Source: Propionibacterium sp. oral taxon 192 str. F0372 | GTDB taxonomy: Bacteria > Actinomycetota > Actinomycetes > Propionibacteriales > Propionibacteriaceae | Assembly: GCF_000413315.1 (NCBI RefSeq) | Contig: NZ_KE340298.1 | Location: forward strand, 186,001-250,000 | Length of the DNA: 64,000 nucleotides | Direction of reading: 5' to 3' | Shown here: piece after piece, positions 19,380 through 28,704 of the stretch | How the letters are laid out: each line of letters begins with the position of its first letter | How positions within the stretch are numbered: the stretch's first letter is position 1 | Translations under genes and position numbers: made by a program | Notes under the pieces: model-generated | What the model was told of the DNA's origin: nothing | What the model saw: the letters and a program-made list of their open reading frames with translations, nothing else | Database searches by the model: none

Positions 19380-21305
19380 ATGACCGCTTCACAAGTGGCC
19401 CGCTACGGGACCTGGACCTCTCCATTGACTGCGGCGTCCGTTGTCGCAGCATCCGGGACGATGAGTTGTCTGATCGGTGACCAAACGGGAGTCTGGTGGC
19501 TGGAATCCACACCGCAGCGCAAGGGCTACAGCGCGGTCATGAGGTTCGCCGACGGGATTGTGACCCAAATGACCGGGGACGAGGTTTCGGTGCGTTCACG
19601 GGTGAACGAGTACGGCGGTGGGGCCTTCGATGCCTGCGACGGATACTTGGTCCACTGCGATGACGCCACCTCACGGCTGCTGGTAAGAGAACCGGATGGA
19701 ACCATTCGTCCCTTGACCTCCGCTGACCCCCTCGTTCACTACGGCGATCTGCGTATCCACCCCGACCGGGGTCTGGTCCTCGCCGTACGGGAAGATCATC
19801 ATGTCGCTGGTCAGGCAGAGACCACCCTGGTCGCCATCGACTTGGTCGACAGTACCCAGCACATCCTCGCCCAGGGAGCAGATTTCTACGCTAACCCCGC
19901 ACTGTCCCCGGATGGCCTCCTTGCATGGCTGGAGTGGAACCAGCCCGTCATGCCATGGCATTCGACTCTGCTGTACTGCGGTCAGTTGACCCCCGAAGGA
20001 GTGGTTGATGTCGAGTTGGTGGCGGGGATTCCGCAGGCGGTATTCGACGGCATTGGAGTCCATCACCCACGGTGGGTAGAGGTGGCCGGTCGTCACCTGT
20101 TGATGTATACCAGCGACGCCTCGGGGTATTTCACCCTCATGCTGCACGACGGTGAAGTTGCCCGCCCGCTGGGAAACCCAGGAGGTGACGTCGATAAACC
20201 GATGTTTGTCATCGGTAACCACGCCCACGCTCAATTGGCCGACGGTAGCGTGCTCGGTCAGCTCGTGGTCGAAGGACAGCATTTCCTGCAACTCACCAGG
20301 ATGGACGGTACCGTGCGACGACTCGGTGGAGTGGCTGGAGTCGATTCGGTGGCAGCGCACGCCGGGGTCGGTTATGCCTTGATCGACCGTCCGGCCTGCC
20401 CCCGCTCGCTCGTGCGTCTCAACCCGGATGGCTCGCTGACCGAGCTGCGATCCCTCGGCGCTCCTCCCGATCCTGGGATGACCTCGGTGGCGCGTTCCAT
20501 CGTCATGGATGGACACCTCGGCTCGGTACAGATGTGGTATTACCCACCCACCAACGACGCCCACCGGGCGCCGGAGGGCACTCGCCCCCCGGCGCTGGTC
20601 AGAGTGCATGGTGGCCCAACCGCGATGGCAACGAACGCATACGACCCGGTGGTCCAGTTCTGGACATCGCGTGGGATCGCGGTTGCCGATGTCAATTATT
20701 CGGGCTCGGTTGGATTCGGCAAGGCCTACCGGGATCGCCTTGATGGGCTGTGGGGCATTGCTGACGTGACGGACTGCACCAATGCTGCAGAGGCCCTCGT
20801 CGATGCGGGGCTGGCGGATCCTGCAAGGATTATAATTTCCGGCGGCAGTGCCGGAGGATTCACCGCTCTTCGTGCCCTGATGCTCACCGATGTCTTCGCT
20901 GCGGGCATCACCCGCTACGGGGTAACCGATCTGGCGGCGCTGGTCGGCGGGCACAAATTCGAGGCACGCTACCTAGATTCGCTGGTGGGCCCGTGGCCCG
21001 CTGAGCGTGCTCTCTACGAAGATCGCTCCCCAATCAACGGGCTGGACCACCTCAACCGGCCGATACTGGTATTGCAGGGGGATGAGGATCCCGTCGTTCC
21101 CCTTGCGCAGGCCACCACGCTTGCTGAAGCGGTGCGTCGCCGGGGATTGCCCATGGCGATGATCGTCTTCGCCGGGGAAGGGCACGGATTCCGTTCCCCC
21201 GCAGTCCGTCAGCAGGCTCTGGAGGCCGAGTTCAGTTTCTGCGATCAGCTGTTCGGCCTCAACAGCAACGAAGTGCCTCGGCTAAAGATTGAAAATCTCG
21301 GCTAA
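19380..21305 (+). CDS. S9 family prolyl oligopeptidase-like peptidase
   Basis: The 641-residue protein has an N-terminal beta-propeller region (about 1-380) and a C-terminal alpha/beta hydrolase domain. The catalytic serine is in ISGGSAGGFTALRA (about 487), the aspartate in LQGDEDPVVPLAQA (about 567) and the histidine in GEGHGFRSP (about 601). VRVHGGPTAMATN forms the oxyanion region. There is no signal peptide, so it probably acts on short peptides in the cytoplasm. TAGGCT at 19368-19373 could be a -10 placing the RNA start close to the ATG. It is divergent from DUF3145 and convergent with the lacI-type gene. Confidence 0.9.
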   Translation: MTASQVARYGTWTSPLTAASVVAASGTMSCLIGDQTGVWWLESTPQRKGYSAVMRFADGIVTQMTGDEVSVRSRVNEYGGGAFDACDGYLVHCDDATSRLLVREPDGTIRPLTSADPLVHYGDLRIHPDRGLVLAVREDHHVAGQAETTLVAIDLVDSTQHILAQGADFYANPALSPDGLLAWLEWNQPVMPWHSTLLYCGQLTPEGVVDVELVAGIPQAVFDGIGVHHPRWVEVAGRHLLMYTSDASGYFTLMLHDGEVARPLGNPGGDVDKPMFVIGNHAHAQLADGSVLGQLVVEGQHFLQLTRMDGTVRRLGGVAGVDSVAAHAGVGYALIDRPACPRSLVRLNPDGSLTELRSLGAPPDPGMTSVARSIVMDGHLGSVQMWYYPPTNDAHRAPEGTRPPALVRVHGGPTAMATNAYDPVVQFWTSRGIAVADVNYSGSVGFGKAYRDRLDGLWGIADVTDCTNAAEALVDAGLADPARIIISGGSAGGFTALRALMLTDVFAAGITRYGVTDLAALVGGHKFEARYLDSLVGPWPAERALYEDRSPINGLDHLNRPILVLQGDEDPVVPLAQATTLAEAVRRRGLPMAMIVFAGEGHGFRSPAVRQQALEAEFSFCDQLFGLNSNEVPRLKIENLG

Positions 21306-21326
21306 ATACGGATCGCCCGACGGCGG

Positions 21327-22319
21327 TCATGCCGATTCTCTGACGATAAGTTCTGGGCGGAACACCACGTGCTGGGTTACTCCACGCAGCAACACTTCCA
21401 TGGCTGCCCATCCCATCCGATAGCTGGGCTGCCTGATCGTGGTGAGAGGTGTCATGAGCTCGGATGCGAATGCCAGATCGTCATAACCGATGACGGCCAC
21501 GTCATCGGGAACCTTCCGCCCCTCGGCACGTAGTACCTTGAGCGCAATCAGCGCCGTCATATCATTGAGGCAGAAGATGCCATCAATCTCGGGGGTGCGG
21601 TGTAGTTCCGCCGTGATCAAGGATGCCGTGTCTGCCCTGCCTGCTGTGTTCCAGAGGGCGCTGACCAGGACACCATCGTGACCATTCGCTGCCTGCTGAG
21701 CCCCAGCCCATCTGGTCTCGCAGTGCCGCATACCCTGCATGCCGTTGATCATCAGGATCCTTTTGCATCCGCGTGAGATGAGCCGTTCGACGGCGAGTCG
21801 ACCGCCCACTGTGTCGTCCAACCCCACCGTCGAGCAACCGGCCTCGTCCCATTCATCGGTCATCAGGATCACGGGAAAGTCCTCATTTGAAACGAGCTGC
21901 AAGTTCTTGGCCGTACCAGGTCCCGGCGTGACAATCAGTCCCTTGATTGATTGGGAAACCAATCGCGAGATCAGGGAGACCTCCTTGCTATCCTGTCCAT
22001 CGGTGCTCCCCAGGATCATCGTTCCACCGTGTTCAGCGAGACAGTCCTCGGCTCCTCGGGCTAGTTTCATGAAGTACGGGTTGGAGATGTCGAGAACCAA
22101 GATCCCCACCGCATCACCGGTACCGGTACGTAGCAACCGAGCAGCCGCATTGCGCACATAGCCGAGTTCCTCAATCGCCGAGCGCACCCGCTGTCTCGTC
22201 TGCTCACTCACTGCACGGGTCCCGTTGATCACGTGGGAAACAGTGGCCACGGAGCATCCGGCTCTTCTCGCCACGTCGGCCATCCCGACTCGACGCCGAC
22301 CCTCACCCAGGCTGTTCAC
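21327..22319 (-). CDS. LacI-family transcriptional regulator of the sugar uptake locus
   Basis: The 330-residue protein has an N-terminal LacI helix-turn-helix and hinge (MADVARRAGCSVATVSHVINGTRAVSEQTRQRV..., about 13-60). A periplasmic-binding-protein-like sensor follows (VGILVLDISNPYFMKLARG, MTDEWDEAGCSTVGLDD, DDVAVIGYDDLAFASELMTPLTTIRQP). GAGGAG precedes the GTG start at 22319. It is transcribed divergently from the sugar transport genes. An operator-like palindrome lies between, so it probably represses both directions until a sugar ligand binds. Confidence 0.93.
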   Translation of the reverse strand: MNSLGEGRRRVGMADVARRAGCSVATVSHVINGTRAVSEQTRQRVRSAIEELGYVRNAAARLLRTGTGDAVGILVLDISNPYFMKLARGAEDCLAEHGGTMILGSTDGQDSKEVSLISRLVSQSIKGLIVTPGPGTAKNLQLVSNEDFPVILMTDEWDEAGCSTVGLDDTVGGRLAVERLISRGCKRILMINGMQGMRHCETRWAGAQQAANGHDGVLVSALWNTAGRADTASLITAELHRTPEIDGIFCLNDMTALIALKVLRAEGRKVPDDVAVIGYDDLAFASELMTPLTTIRQPSYRMGWAAMEVLLRGVTQHVVFRPELIVRESA

Positions 22320-22419
22320 ACATTCTCCTCGGAAACGGTTGAATTCCGATCGTTATCAAACCTACACGAGCAAATCACTCCCCTTCCGCTCCCAACACGG
22401 CTACCATTCAAGTCGAAGT

Positions 22420-22429
22420 TAAACGTTTA
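22420..22429 (+). promoter_or_regulatory. Candidate LacI-family operator
   Basis: The perfect palindrome TAAACGTTTA with a central CG has the form of LacI/GalR-family operators. It lies between the regulator start and the lactonase-like gene start (65 bases upstream of the latter). A weaker half-site-like AAACGGTT lies at 22333-22340, close to the regulator start, and could contribute to autoregulation. Confidence 0.65.
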
Positions 22430-22493
22430 CGTGTTGCAGCGTCGCAGCATCATCGGCCCACACGCACGGCCTTCCCGATACGGAGACAAAGTC

Positions 22494-23363
22494 ATGACGA
22501 TCCGCACCATCACCCCCGACATCCTCCCCGTACCGGTGGACTCCGTCCTCGGCGAATCACCGTGGTGGGACGGCACCCATCTGTCGTGGGTCGATATCCA
22601 CAAGGGCGTGATCCACCGATGTGCGCTAGACGGATCAGATTTCACATCCATCTGCACCCCGGGAACACCAGGTTTCGCCATCCCCACGACGACGGGTTCG
22701 TGGGCCGTGGGACTGCAAGATGGGCTGTGGGAGGCCACATCCGATGGTTCCACGTGGAAGCAACTGTGGGCCGCCCCGCACGACGCCCGTTCCCACCGGA
22801 TGAATGACGCAAAGACGGATTCCCGTGGGCGGCTGTGGATGGGATCCATGACCTACGAGGAAAAAGACCCGGTGTCAACTCTCTATCGCTGGACGGTTGA
22901 AGGGGCAGACCCGGTGGTACCGGAAATCATCACCTCGAACGGACTGGGATGGTCACCGGACGACCGGACTCTCTATCACACCGACTCGATCACCCGAACG
23001 ATCTGGGCGTTCGACTACGACATCGACAACGGACAACTTTCCAACCGTCAAGTGTTCACCGTAGATCCCGACGACTGCGTACCCGACGGCATGGCCGTCG
23101 ATGCCGAGGGATTCATCTGGTCTTGTAAATGGAACGGGTACCGGATCGTACGCTATGCCCCGGACGGAGGGGTCGACATGGTGCTCGAACTGCCCGTGGC
23201 GCGGCCCACCAGCATTGACTTCGTGGGACCCGACCGCTCGGTCATGGCAGTGACCTCTGCGCGTCCCGGGGACTTCAGCACCCATGGGCCACTCGACGGC
23301 CAAGTACTGCTGATTCCCACGAAAACGCACGCGCGGTTGCTGCACCCTGTCCGGCTGTGGTGA
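22494..23363 (+). CDS. SMP-30/gluconolactonase family protein
   Basis: The 289-residue protein has the SMP-30/regucalcin six-bladed propeller landmarks: LGESPWWDGTHLSWVDIHKG (metal-binding Glu), RMNDAKTDSRGRLWMGSM (the N...D metal and substrate site), ITSNGLGWSPDDRTLYHTDS, and DGMAVDAEGFIWSCKWNG. Family members hydrolyse sugar lactones with a divalent cation. The frame extends upstream, but the ATG at 22494 has GGAG and gives the family length. As first gene of a sugar operon it may open a lactone made from the imported sugar. Confidence 0.9.
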   Translation: MTIRTITPDILPVPVDSVLGESPWWDGTHLSWVDIHKGVIHRCALDGSDFTSICTPGTPGFAIPTTTGSWAVGLQDGLWEATSDGSTWKQLWAAPHDARSHRMNDAKTDSRGRLWMGSMTYEEKDPVSTLYRWTVEGADPVVPEIITSNGLGWSPDDRTLYHTDSITRTIWAFDYDIDNGQLSNRQVFTVDPDDCVPDGMAVDAEGFIWSCKWNGYRIVRYAPDGGVDMVLELPVARPTSIDFVGPDRSVMAVTSARPGDFSTHGPLDGQVLLIPTKTHARLLHPVRLW

Positions 23364-23405
23364 GGAGACCACCGCTCAACGAGAACAAATATAAGGAGAA
23401 CACAT

Positions 23406-24479
23406 ATGTTCACGCTCAGTAGACGCGGCCTGCTGGCCGCAGCCACCATCGCAGTCCCGGTGTCAGCCCTGGCAGGCTGCTCCTCAGCAGCCAAAACACC
23501 GGGCGGCACCAGTTCCGACACATCGGCATCGAAGTACATGGTTGCCCCAAAGGAGGGAAAGCTGCGCGTGGGATTCTCGAACTCCTTCGCGGGTAATGCT
23601 TTCCGCACCCAGATGATCCTGGAGCTCCAGGAACAGGCGGCCAAGATGCCCGAGGACATCGAATCCCTTGACATCACCGATGCCAACAATTCGGTCGAGA
23701 AACAGCTCGCCGACATCAACGATCTGCTGACCAAAGGCATCGACATCCTGCTCATTGATGCCGCTTCTGCTACCGCACTGAACACCGCCGTCCAGCGCGC
23801 CCAGCAGCAGGGAGTCTTGGTGGTGTCCTTCGACAATGCCGTGGAATCCGAGTACGGCATCGTGGTCAACATCGATCAGAAGGAATTCGGCCGAGTGGGC
23901 GGCGAATGGCTGGCCACCCAACTCGAATCTGGATCAGAGATCCTGACCTTGGACGGAGCATCGGGTTCCCCGGTGAATGATGACCGTTTGGAAGGCGCCA
24001 AGGCAGAACTTGATAAGGCCGGTATCCAGACGGTGGCCAGTGCGGTAACGGACTGGGACCAGGCGATGGGACAGTCAGCCGCATCCGACTTGTTGGCTGC
24101 CCATCCCGATGTGAAAGGTATCTACTCCCAGGGGGGAGCCCCCACCTTGGGAGCGATCACCGTCATGGAACAACGCGCAATGGCGGTAGTTCCGATCTCG
24201 GGCGAGGGCTACAACGGTTTCCTCAAGAAGTGGAAGCAGCTCAAAGACTCGACCGGTTTCACATCCATCGCCCCGTGTAACCCACCATCCCTGTCAGCCG
24301 ATGCCCTGGTGATCGCGGTCAAAGCCCTACGCGGCGAAGATCCAGGCCCAGCACCGGCGATCGAACTCCCGGTGATTACCCAGGAAACTCTGGAGCAGTA
24401 CGTGCGACCGGACCTTCCGGATGCATTCTTCCTGCCGACCAAGCTGTCAGAGGAGACCATCAAGAAGAACTACGTCTGA
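23406..24479 (+). CDS. Sugar ABC transporter substrate-binding lipoprotein (RbsB-type)
   Basis: The 357-residue protein starts with a lipoprotein signal (RRGLLAAATIAVPVSALAGC, lipobox LAGC with Cys near 24). The twin arginines before the hydrophobic stretch make Tat export possible. The mature part is a type I sugar-binding fold: RVGFSNSFAGNAFRTQMI, ANNSVEKQLADINDLLTKGIDILLIDAA, and GVLVVSFDNAV. It should deliver a monosaccharide to the permease pair downstream. Which sugar cannot be read from the sequence. AAGGAG precedes the start. Confidence 0.92.
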   Translation: MFTLSRRGLLAAATIAVPVSALAGCSSAAKTPGGTSSDTSASKYMVAPKEGKLRVGFSNSFAGNAFRTQMILELQEQAAKMPEDIESLDITDANNSVEKQLADINDLLTKGIDILLIDAASATALNTAVQRAQQQGVLVVSFDNAVESEYGIVVNIDQKEFGRVGGEWLATQLESGSEILTLDGASGSPVNDDRLEGAKAELDKAGIQTVASAVTDWDQAMGQSAASDLLAAHPDVKGIYSQGGAPTLGAITVMEQRAMAVVPISGEGYNGFLKKWKQLKDSTGFTSIAPCNPPSLSADALVIAVKALRGEDPGPAPAIELPVITQETLEQYVRPDLPDAFFLPTKLSEETIKKNYV

Positions 24480-24480
24480 G

Positions 24481-26010
24481 ATGAGTCAAACCATGTCATC
24501 CACGTCATCCGCTCCACTCGTGGAACTTACCGGGGTGTCGAAGCACTTCGGTGGCGTCCAAGCGCTCAAGAATGTCGATCTGAGCGTCAGAAACGGAACG
24601 GTCATCGGTATCGCGGGCGAAAACGGTGCCGGGAAATCAACCTTGCTCAAAGTCCTGACCGGTGTGCACACCCCCTCCGCAGGAGAAGTCCGCTACCACG
24701 GAGTGACCCAGCGAGGGTTGTCCCCCGCAGTCGCGAAGAGCGCTGGAGTGGCCCACGTCGCCCAGGAACTGTCGGTATTCGAGCATCTCTCGGTTCTGGA
24801 CAACATCATCTTGGGAAATGCGCCCCTGCGCCTCGGCATGATAGATCGTCGCCGGGCCGCGATGATGGCCGAGGAAGCGCTGGCCGTGGTCGGTGCGCAA
24901 GTACACGTGGATGACATGGTCCGCGATCTGGGTTTCGCAGATCGCCAACTGGTCGAAATCGCCAAAGCACTGGTCGGCGATCCTGAACTGCTCGTCTTGG
25001 ACGAACCGACCTCGGGTCTGCGGGAAGGTGAGGTAGCCCATCTGATCGAACTGATGAACAGCTTCCGTGACCGGGGGAAGTCCGTGTTATTCATCACCCA
25101 CCGCATGGAGGAATTCTTCGCTGCGACCGATCAGATGTTCATCATGCGTGACGGCCGCTCCGTGGCACTGCTGCGTACCGAAGAGACCAGTTCCGACGAG
25201 ATCGTATCCCTGATGATCGGGGGACGCATGGCCTCGTTGTTCCCTGATCCGCCACCCCGGGATGAGCAGGCCCCACGTGGTCCGCTTCTCAAAGTAACCG
25301 ACTATTCGGTGACTGGGACCAATATCCGCGGTATTTCCTTGCACGTCGACCACGGTGAGATCCTCGGCATCGCGGGTTTAGCGGGAAACGGCCAGACAGA
25401 ACTTCTCCAAGGGCTCGGCGGGGTACGTGGATCGCATGGCCACTACACGGTCGACGGCATCAGTGGCCCCTTCCGCACAGTGCGCCGGGCAATGGACGCC
25501 GGTGTCGTCCTGGTCCCCGAGGACCGCAAAAGACATGGCCTGGTGCTGCCGATGCGGGTATCGGCCAACATGACTCTGCCCCATCTGAGAAAACTGTCCA
25601 CGTGGGGATTCGTGCGTCGCTCCGAGGAGCACCAGCTCGTCGACTCGATGATGTCCACGATGCAGGTACGGCCTGACGATCCTTCCCTGCCTGCTGAAGC
25701 CCTGTCCGGTGGCAACCAGCAGAAGGTGGTCATCGGTGCAGCGCTGCTCACCGATCCCGCGGTTTGTCTGTTCAGCGACCCAACCCGGGGAATCGACGTC
25801 AGGACGAAATTCGAGATCTATTCCCTGATGCAGCGACTCGCCGCCCGGGGAAAAGCGGTGGTCCTGGTTTCCACCGACCTGGCAGAGATCACCAATCTCT
25901 GTAATCGGGTTCTGGTCATGTCCCATGGCCGTATCGTCGCAGAACTGTCCGGATCCGATGTCACCGAACATCGGATCACTCAAGCCTCCTTCCAGGCGGT
26001 GTCCCAATGA
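24481..26010 (+). CDS. Sugar ABC transporter double ATPase (RbsA/MglA-type)
   Basis: The 509-residue protein has two ABC domains in tandem. Domain 1 (about 12-245) has Walker A GENGAGKSTLL and Walker B LLVLDEPTSG, but a degenerate signature (LGFADRQLVE). Domain 2 (about 265-500) has the usual altered P-loop of this family (LAGNGQTEL), a good signature (LSGGNQQKVV) and an altered Walker B (LFSDPTRGID in place of LDEPTRG). Two-domain sugar ATPases typically keep one good site. The ATG follows the previous stop by one base, and the 3' end overlaps the first permease by four bases. Confidence 0.93.
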   Translation: MSQTMSSTSSAPLVELTGVSKHFGGVQALKNVDLSVRNGTVIGIAGENGAGKSTLLKVLTGVHTPSAGEVRYHGVTQRGLSPAVAKSAGVAHVAQELSVFEHLSVLDNIILGNAPLRLGMIDRRRAAMMAEEALAVVGAQVHVDDMVRDLGFADRQLVEIAKALVGDPELLVLDEPTSGLREGEVAHLIELMNSFRDRGKSVLFITHRMEEFFAATDQMFIMRDGRSVALLRTEETSSDEIVSLMIGGRMASLFPDPPPRDEQAPRGPLLKVTDYSVTGTNIRGISLHVDHGEILGIAGLAGNGQTELLQGLGGVRGSHGHYTVDGISGPFRTVRRAMDAGVVLVPEDRKRHGLVLPMRVSANMTLPHLRKLSTWGFVRRSEEHQLVDSMMSTMQVRPDDPSLPAEALSGGNQQKVVIGAALLTDPAVCLFSDPTRGIDVRTKFEIYSLMQRLAARGKAVVLVSTDLAEITNLCNRVLVMSHGRIVAELSGSDVTEHRITQASFQAVSQ

Positions 26011-26969
26011 ATCCCGTATTTGTCACCCTGCGCAGAGAACCAGCTGTTGGCGTTGCATCCGCGGCTCTTGTGCTGCTCTTCTCCATCTGGATCCTCACCA
26101 CACCCAACCTGACGGTCCTGTCCTTCACCATCACCATGGCGCAGAAGGTACCTCTGACGCTGGTGGCCGCGGGGCAGGCCATCGCCATCATGAGCAAGGG
26201 CATCGACTTGTCGGTAGGTGCGGTGCTCACAATGTCCAATGTGGTCATCGCTGCAGGGACAGCGGTCACCGAGCACAGCACCATCTTGTGGATTGCAGCC
26301 GCTCTCGGGGTGGGTCTGCTTGCTGGTGCCGTCAACGGACTGTGTGTCGCGCTGCTCGAGTTGCCTCCCCTGATCGTGACCCTCGCCACGCAGTCAATCC
26401 TCTTCGGCGCCGCACTGTATATCCTTCCGCGGCCGGGTGGAGTCGTGGAGACCTGGATGGTGGACGCTCCTCTGCTGCTGATCGGTCCGGTTCCGCTGGT
26501 ACTCATCGTGATGGTCCTGGTCCCCGCCATGTTGTGGTACCCGTTGCGTCGCGGACGCTTCGGGTTGGCGCTGTTGAGTTCCGGGGCCGATCCGGGAGCC
26601 GCGTTCGCCTCCGGGGTCCGGGTGAAGCCGACCATCGTCATGGCCTACATGCTCTCCTCCCTGTTCTCGGCCATTGCGGGCATCCTTGTCACGATGAACT
26701 CGGGTTCCGGGGACGCAACAATCGGCACCTCCTACACGATGAATGCCATTGCGGCCTGTGTTGTCGGTGGTGTGGCACTGCAGGGTGGACGGGGAACGGT
26801 GAGTGGGGCGATTGCTGGCGCCCTGCTGATCAGTTTCATCACGAACCTGCTGTTCAGCATGGGGGTTAATGCCTACTGGCAGTACGTCATCACCGGAATC
26901 ATCCTGGTGCTGGCCATTTCGGTGCCGCTCATCGGGAAACTGATACGCCGCGGAGGTGAGAAGTCATGA
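26007..26969 (+). CDS. Sugar ABC transporter permease 1 (RbsC-type)
   Basis: The 320-residue membrane protein has eight to ten hydrophobic segments and the branched-chain/ribose permease signature GQAIAIMSKGIDLSVGAVL (about 50-70). AACVVGGVALQGGRGTVSGAIAGALLI follows near 250-275. It pairs with the next permease to form a heterodimeric channel. Both ends overlap neighbouring genes by ATGA junctions, so the transport genes are tightly coupled. Confidence 0.93.
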   Translation: MNPVFVTLRREPAVGVASAALVLLFSIWILTTPNLTVLSFTITMAQKVPLTLVAAGQAIAIMSKGIDLSVGAVLTMSNVVIAAGTAVTEHSTILWIAAALGVGLLAGAVNGLCVALLELPPLIVTLATQSILFGAALYILPRPGGVVETWMVDAPLLLIGPVPLVLIVMVLVPAMLWYPLRRGRFGLALLSSGADPGAAFASGVRVKPTIVMAYMLSSLFSAIAGILVTMNSGSGDATIGTSYTMNAIAACVVGGVALQGGRGTVSGAIAGALLISFITNLLFSMGVNAYWQYVITGIILVLAISVPLIGKLIRRGGEKS

Positions 26970-27946
26970 CCACGAACGCACCTGCACCAATCGTCACCCG
27001 GCAATCTCTCGCCGACCGGACAAGACAACTCATTCCGCTGATCACCCTCGTCCTGATGTACGTGGCGACGGTGGCCATCGCACCAGGCTACTTCGAACCC
27101 CAGCAGATCGGATCGCTTCTGCAGCTCAGCTCGATCCTCGGTGTGGCAGCCATCGGACAGACCCTAGTCATCCTGGTCGGCGGAATCGATTTATCCGTCG
27201 GAGCAGTCATGACCCTGTCCAATCTCATCGCAGCGACCATCATGGCAGGGAGGGATTCATCACTGGCAGCCGCTGTCGTGACAGTGCTTCTCATCGGGGC
27301 AGTGATCGGTCTGGTCAACGGATTGATCATACGTTGTCTGGGAGTGCCCGATCTGGTCGCCACTTTGGCAACCATGACCGCGACGATGGGCATTGGACTG
27401 CTCTACACCAAGGGATCACCCAAGGGCAGTTCTGCACCTGCACTGGTTTCACTGGTCACGACGCGATTTGCCGGCGTGTTCACCGGGTCAGTCATCGTCT
27501 GGCTCTTCCTGGCCATCATCACCATTGTTCTTCTCAAACGCACACGGTATGGACGCTTCATCTACGCCGTCGGGCTAAATCGTGAGGCCAGTCGCTATTC
27601 AGCTGTACCGGTCAACGCGACGATCATGAGCCTCTACCTGACCTCTGGTGTGACGGCAGCCCTGGGTGGATTGCTGCTCACCGGTTACACCGGCTCCTCC
27701 TACCTGGGATCAGGGGATTCTTACCAGATGCAGACAATCGCTGCGGTGATCCTCGGAGGCACTTCGATGTTCGGGGGTCGCGGAGGCTACGGAGGAACGA
27801 TGATCGGTTGCGTGATCACGGTCCTGCTCGTAAGCGTGCTGCGTGTGGTCGGCATTCTCGATGCCGGGCAGAGCATCGCCTACGGCGCGATCATCCTGCT
27901 GATGCTGATCCTCTTCACCAAATCCTCCAAAGGAAAACAGCCCTGA
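26966..27946 (+). CDS. Sugar ABC transporter permease 2 (RbsC-type)
   Basis: The 326-residue permease has GQTLVILVGGIDLSVGAVMTL and IAAVILGGTSMFGGRGGYGGTMIG, the two family signatures, set among eight or more hydrophobic segments. It is related to the preceding permease, so the transporter probably uses two different subunits. It is the last gene of the locus. No clear terminator is visible before the convergent YggS copy. Confidence 0.93.
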   Translation: MTTNAPAPIVTRQSLADRTRQLIPLITLVLMYVATVAIAPGYFEPQQIGSLLQLSSILGVAAIGQTLVILVGGIDLSVGAVMTLSNLIAATIMAGRDSSLAAAVVTVLLIGAVIGLVNGLIIRCLGVPDLVATLATMTATMGIGLLYTKGSPKGSSAPALVSLVTTRFAGVFTGSVIVWLFLAIITIVLLKRTRYGRFIYAVGLNREASRYSAVPVNATIMSLYLTSGVTAALGGLLLTGYTGSSYLGSGDSYQMQTIAAVILGGTSMFGGRGGYGGTMIGCVITVLLVSVLRVVGILDAGQSIAYGAIILLMLILFTKSSKGKQP

Positions 27947-27993
27947 ATGATTCGTCACTGAATCCCACCCCGGCAAGCATTCTATGAACCGTC

Positions 27994-28704
27994 TCACACG
28001 GCCATGGGCGCAGGCCGCGACCCGAAGATCGCGGTCCCGACCCGGATGCAGGTGGAGCCATGAGCGATCGCCAGTTCGAAGTCGTTGGACATTCCCATAG
28101 ATAGCTCATCCCAACTCGAGGAAGCCACGGCCTCGGCACGCAACCTGTTTCTCAGTTCGGCCAACTGGTCGAAGCAAGCACCCACTACCTCCTCATCAGT
28201 TGAGGGCATAGCGATGGTCATCAGACCGATGGGATTGAGACTATCGAAATCTTTTAGCTGCCCACAGAACTCCATCACCTGTTCGGGCGCAAGACCGAAC
28301 TTCGAATCTTCCCCCGATGTGTTCACCTCCACCAGAACGTCCAGTGACCGCCCCAGCGTCTGGAGTTTGCGGTCGAGGGCTGCAGCCACCCGCAGCGAAT
28401 CGAGGGCTTGGAACTCCACCGCCAACTCGGCCGCCTTCGCGGCCTTGTTGGTCTGCAGGTGGCCGATCAGGGCAAACTCAGCCTCGGGTAGATAAGCCTG
28501 TTTCGCGACGATCTCCTGGACACGATTCTCTCCAAAACGCCTGAACCCGCATTCCATCGCCTCGGCTAGGGCCGAACCCGGCTTGGTCTTGGAGACCGGC
28601 AGCAGCCGCACCTGGTCACGAGGTCTACCTGCCCGCCGACACGCAGCCACAATCCGTTCCTCAAGCGCGGACACCCGGTCCTGTATCGCCTGTTCGATCA
28701 TCAC
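27994..28704 (-). CDS. Second YggS/PROSC family PLP homeostasis protein
   Basis: The 236-residue protein has the YggS landmarks RLLPVSKTKPG (PLP lysine), FGENRVQEIV, IGHLQTNKAAKA, VEVNTSGEDSKFGL and LSMGMSNDFELAIAHGSTCIRVG. It is clearly paralogous to the protein at 8050-8811 but diverged throughout. The GTG at 28704 overlaps the upstream VWA stop by GTGA, so it is translated as part of the MoxR-VWA operon. An ATG at 28701 is an alternative start. Why a PLP-buffering protein sits in this operon is unknown. Confidence 0.9.
   Translation of the reverse strand: MMIEQAIQDRVSALEERIVAACRRAGRPRDQVRLLPVSKTKPGSALAEAMECGFRRFGENRVQEIVAKQAYLPEAEFALIGHLQTNKAAKAAELAVEFQALDSLRVAAALDRKLQTLGRSLDVLVEVNTSGEDSKFGLAPEQVMEFCGQLKDFDSLNPIGLMTIAMPSTDEEVVGACFDQLAELRNRLRAEAVASSSWDELSMGMSNDFELAIAHGSTCIRVGTAIFGSRPAPMAV

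Noticed and set aside
19671-20954. A 427-codon minus-strand frame opposite the S9 peptidase
   Set aside because: The plus-strand gene has a complete Ser-Asp-His triad. The antisense frame has no motif and no ribosome site.
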